This document shows positions 18,767-21,641 of a DNA stretch of 21,641 nt, piece by piece. Position 1 is the first letter of the stretch. Every line of letters begins with the position of its first letter. The notes under the pieces were generated by a model. That model ran no database searches. It was given only the letters and a program-made list of their open reading frames with translations, and was not told the origin of the DNA. Source of the DNA: Dentipellis sp. KUC8613 (taxonomy: Eukaryota; Basidiomycota; Agaricomycetes; Russulales; Hericiaceae); NCBI GenBank assembly GCA_002286715.1, contig NSJX01000018.1, positions 234,331 to 255,971 of the forward strand, written 5' to 3'. Position numbers and translations under genes: made by a program.

Positions 18767-21199
18767 ATGGGGCAATTCATCGAGAGCTTTCTGGAGAAGG
18801 CTAAGGGCTTTGTTCTGGGCCCGAGTCAGATACAGGCCGTACGTATGCATGGTCATGCCAGTGTGCGGTTTTAAATTGATTTCGCTGCTCTTAGAACGAC
18901 GTCTCTTCCGGTGAGGAGCTACCCACGGAGAACGACCAGGAAGTCGATACCGAGACTCTCATTGCAACTACTCCCTCCGAGTCAAAGTGGAAAGGTATAC
19001 TTCTCATGTCGTCTTGAAGATCAATGTGGCTCACTCTCGCCAGTATCAAAAATGCAGATAGCCGAAATTGACAAGTCTTTGGACCCTTCGGAGCTTCGCT
19101 GGGTTGGGACAGATTTCATCCATTTCTTTGACATCCCTTGGGATTACGAGTTGGAAGATCAGTCTTCCAAAGCCGCCCGCACGAATACTGGCTCGGAGGA
19201 AGTAGACGCCTTGGGTTTAGGGTCTTCTGATGCAAACAATCCGTCCTTGAAGGTCTCAACTCGATCGGTCACCATCGGCCTCTTGGAAGATATCATGGAC
19301 ATGACTATCCCGGAGGATGTTCTTCTTACGCTTGACACGTCTGGTCAGCGCGTGCTTTCAGCAGATCAGCTATCCCGCCTCGTGGTTCCTTGGGCAAACG
19401 GACTTCGTCGCTCCGAAGCAAGCTCACACGGAAAAGATCCTCTTGGCTGCGACCGAGGGAAATGGAATATAGATCACTACCACAGAGTCGTGCATGCCCT
19501 CGATGACTTTGTGTATGCAGGAACAGGCTCACTCCTCGACGACGGCGCCTACTCGCACTCGCTCTGCGCCATAGCCATCATGCTCGCATGCATAGAAACC
19601 TGTATACAAGCCATTTGGCAAGTTGGTGGCGCGGCGATCCTAGGACACACAAGGATGGCGGGCGAGGTTACGCAGATACTCCGACGGAAGCTCTCTGCGC
19701 GCTGGGGCGACAGGGCGTCTTTCGAGATGGAACGCTTATTCAGTGGCGGCCTTCCCTTCGCCGCGTTCGCAATCGCTTACCCTCCCACTGTGAACAACGT
19801 TGCGACCGTGGACACCGCGAACTACTTGCCAAAGCACGTCACCGCAGATTGCACCTGCGCCTTCGTCAAGCCCTCGTCTTCGGCCGTTCGCGAGCTCGTC
19901 AGAAAGAATGAGGTTCCTGTCATCCTTTTTGATGGCTCATCGATCGTCGTTCAGAGCGCAAAAGATACACCCTACGTCGCCATATCCCATGTGTGGGCCG
20001 ACGGGCTCGGGAGTACTACCGAAGTTGGACTTCCGACGTGCCAAGTCCAACGCTTGACAAATCTATCCAAAAAGCTCGTGCCTAGCGGTGCATTTTGGCA
20101 GGACGGTCTCTGTATCCCCGGCGAGAAAGATCCTCGAAACCAGGCTATTGCCCTCATGGTGAAGACATACGCTGATGCGAACAACGTACTGGTGCTTGAC
20201 GAGGGAATCCGCACCTCATGCCGGCTGTCGACACCCAAGGAGGAGTGCATGATGCGCATCGCGACGTCGGGATGGCTGCAGCGCATCTGGACGCTCCAAG
20301 AGGGCATGCTCGCGCGCGAGCTCCACTTCGAGCTCAACGACGGCATCATCAGTCCAACATACTTCGACGGCCACACCTTCCACGTCGCACGGAAGGTCAT
20401 TCCTCTCCTGGAACATCGAGGCAGAAACATGGCATCCCTCGCCTTCGACCAAGTCCTGCGCAACCAGCCTGTCTGCACTGTCAACCACCTCATCGGCCTT
20501 CTCCGATACCGCACCACGAGCAAACCGCAGGACGAGCCCGTGGCCATCTCTGGTCTCCTCGGCGTCGCGCCGGGCGAGCTGGTGCATCTCGGCGCGCAGG
20601 AGCGGATGAAGAGCCTGCTCATCCGGGTGAGGGAGGTGCCGCGTCTGTTCGCGGTCTTCGGGTGGACCTGCTTCCGGCTGTCGCTGCCCAACTTCGGGTG
20701 GGCCCCGATCAGCCTGAGCCAGATGCTTTGGCCTGATGATCCGGAAGACCCGATTAAGGCCATATGCACGGAGGACGGGCTTTTTGGTGAATATACCTTG
20801 GTTCGCTTCCCGGAAATATCATTCCCTGAGCCAGTCGGCATCATCTTGATCGTCGAAGACGACGATAGCAGGAGCACCCCGATGGTCTTCAACATGGTCC
20901 TGTCTTTCTTTTTCTTCGGCGACGACCGGAGTCTCTGGCTTACTATTGGAGGATTCCTGTTGAAACCGGAGGCGCTTTCAGAGAGCATGAGAGACGAGGG
21001 TGTCGGTACGGTCGTCGTGCAAGAAGATGCTCCTCACGTGCCCCACCCCGACGATGGGTCTGCGACTGTGGCTTGCAAATTTGTAGCCCCTGCCAGTCTT
21101 CGCTATGGCCTTCCCGACAAGGTGAAGACGTCTCGCTCGCAGCCGTATTGGAAGGTTGTCCATGCCACTGTCGAGCGCAGGAATGTGCGAGTCGTCTGA
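18767..21199 (+). CDS. HET-domain (heterokaryon incompatibility) protein
   Basis: The three exons are 18767-18838, 18895-18994 and 19044-21199. The introns (56 and 49 bp, GTACGT/CTTAG and GTATAC/CGCCAG) keep phase and give 775 aa. The start, MGQFIESFLEK, follows a purine-rich context. Residues about 368-470 carry the HET signature: YVAISHVWADG, then FWQDGLCIP, then NQAIALMVKTYADANNVLVL, then SGWLQRIWTLQEGMLA. HET domains occur in fungal non-self recognition and programmed cell-death proteins and are commonly clustered in accessory regions. The long N-terminal part (1-360) and the C-terminal 300 residues have no partner domain that I recognise. There are no membrane segments or signal peptide. 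The gene is complete and open, with no frame lesions, and looks like host DNA rather than part of the transposase-linked block. Confidence 0.85.
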
Positions 21200-21641
21200 C
21201 AAGCGTGAATATCGATGTCTTTCTTGATTGCTTCGGTACACAAGTAAATCAGTACACGGCAACGGCAAGTATTCGAGAGAGCGAACCACCTGGCTGCAGT
21301 ATGCTAGAAGCGATGTTTGAACCACATGCATAGAACCACTACACCCTACAACAGGCAGGAGATTATATGCTGGAATACGTACTCGAGACTTCGCGCATCC
21401 ATACAGGATCGGAGATCCGTGCGTCCGCATTTGAGCTCTTCAAGCCGAACTGACATCCTGCTCCGTAAAAGCACAAACAACCCTCGCCTCCACCTTCCTA
21501 TGAACAACGACACCATCTTCAACGATCTCAAGGCCAAAAACCTAGTAACTAGGGTGGAGTGGGCCGGCAAGCGGCAGGATCTGATTCATCTATGTTTTAC
21601 TTTATGAGATTTTGTAAATCATTTCCAATCATTAGAGTTCA
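21200..21641. other. 3' flank of the HET gene, nothing recognised
   Basis: This is the presumed 3' UTR and intergenic DNA up to the window end. A plus-strand open frame ending at 21607 and an opposing minus-strand one lack recognisable domains or splice support. Confidence 0.4.

Noticed and set aside
19972..20988. Long minus-strand open frame (338 codons)
   Set aside because: It is antisense to the HET-domain exon, which has clear domain motifs and correct splicing. It arises from GC-rich codons on the other strand.

Overview
The window looks like nuclear DNA of a filamentous basidiomycete (Agaricomycetes, possibly a polypore). The reasons are dense GT-AG introns of about 49-66 bp with CTGAC/CTNAC-like branch sites, and protein families that I know mainly from this group. 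These are a SWIM-type Mutator-like transposase, a PHD/ADD-like zinc-finger protein, a Pho80/Pcl-type cyclin, a TET/JBP-like 2OG-Fe(II) dioxygenase and a HET-domain protein. No rRNA, tRNA or CRISPR array was seen. All family assignments are from motif reading, not from a search.

Layout. Positions 1-240 hold a cluster of strong hairpins. Positions 1.1-4.35 kb (+) carry a Mutator-like (MULE) transposase with DDE residues, a CxxH motif and a SWIM zinc finger; its N-terminal part appears frameshifted. Facing it tail to tail is the first of five genes that all read on the minus strand: (1) 6557-4585, a 577-aa protein with a PHD/ADD-like zinc finger and a possible caspase/CHAT-like core; (2) 9032-8112, a Pcl-type cyclin; (3) 11738-10473, a 421-aa Ser/Pro-rich protein of unknown function; (4) 15325-12607, a multi-exon TET/JBP-like dioxygenase with an intact HxD...H iron triad but one abnormal exon junction; (5) 17926-15761, a 648-aa protein with a GRF-like zinc finger, a C2HC-like finger and a C-terminal SUMO-interaction-like motif. 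A 192-bp minisatellite lies upstream of gene 1, and 93-bp and 42-bp coding minisatellites lie in genes 4 and 5. A small spliced plus-strand gene (9350-9987) diverges from the cyclin. From 18767 to 21199 (+) lies a three-exon HET-domain gene that looks like ordinary host accessory DNA.

Interpretation (inference). The co-oriented block of chromatin-, DNA-modification- and cell-cycle-like genes next to a transposase is the most interesting part. It may be a composite mobile island or a clustered system in which a DNA/5-methylcytosine oxidase, zinc-finger readers, a SUMO-binding scaffold and a cyclin act together. I could not find convincing terminal inverted repeats or target-site duplications around the whole block, so mobility as one unit is unproven.
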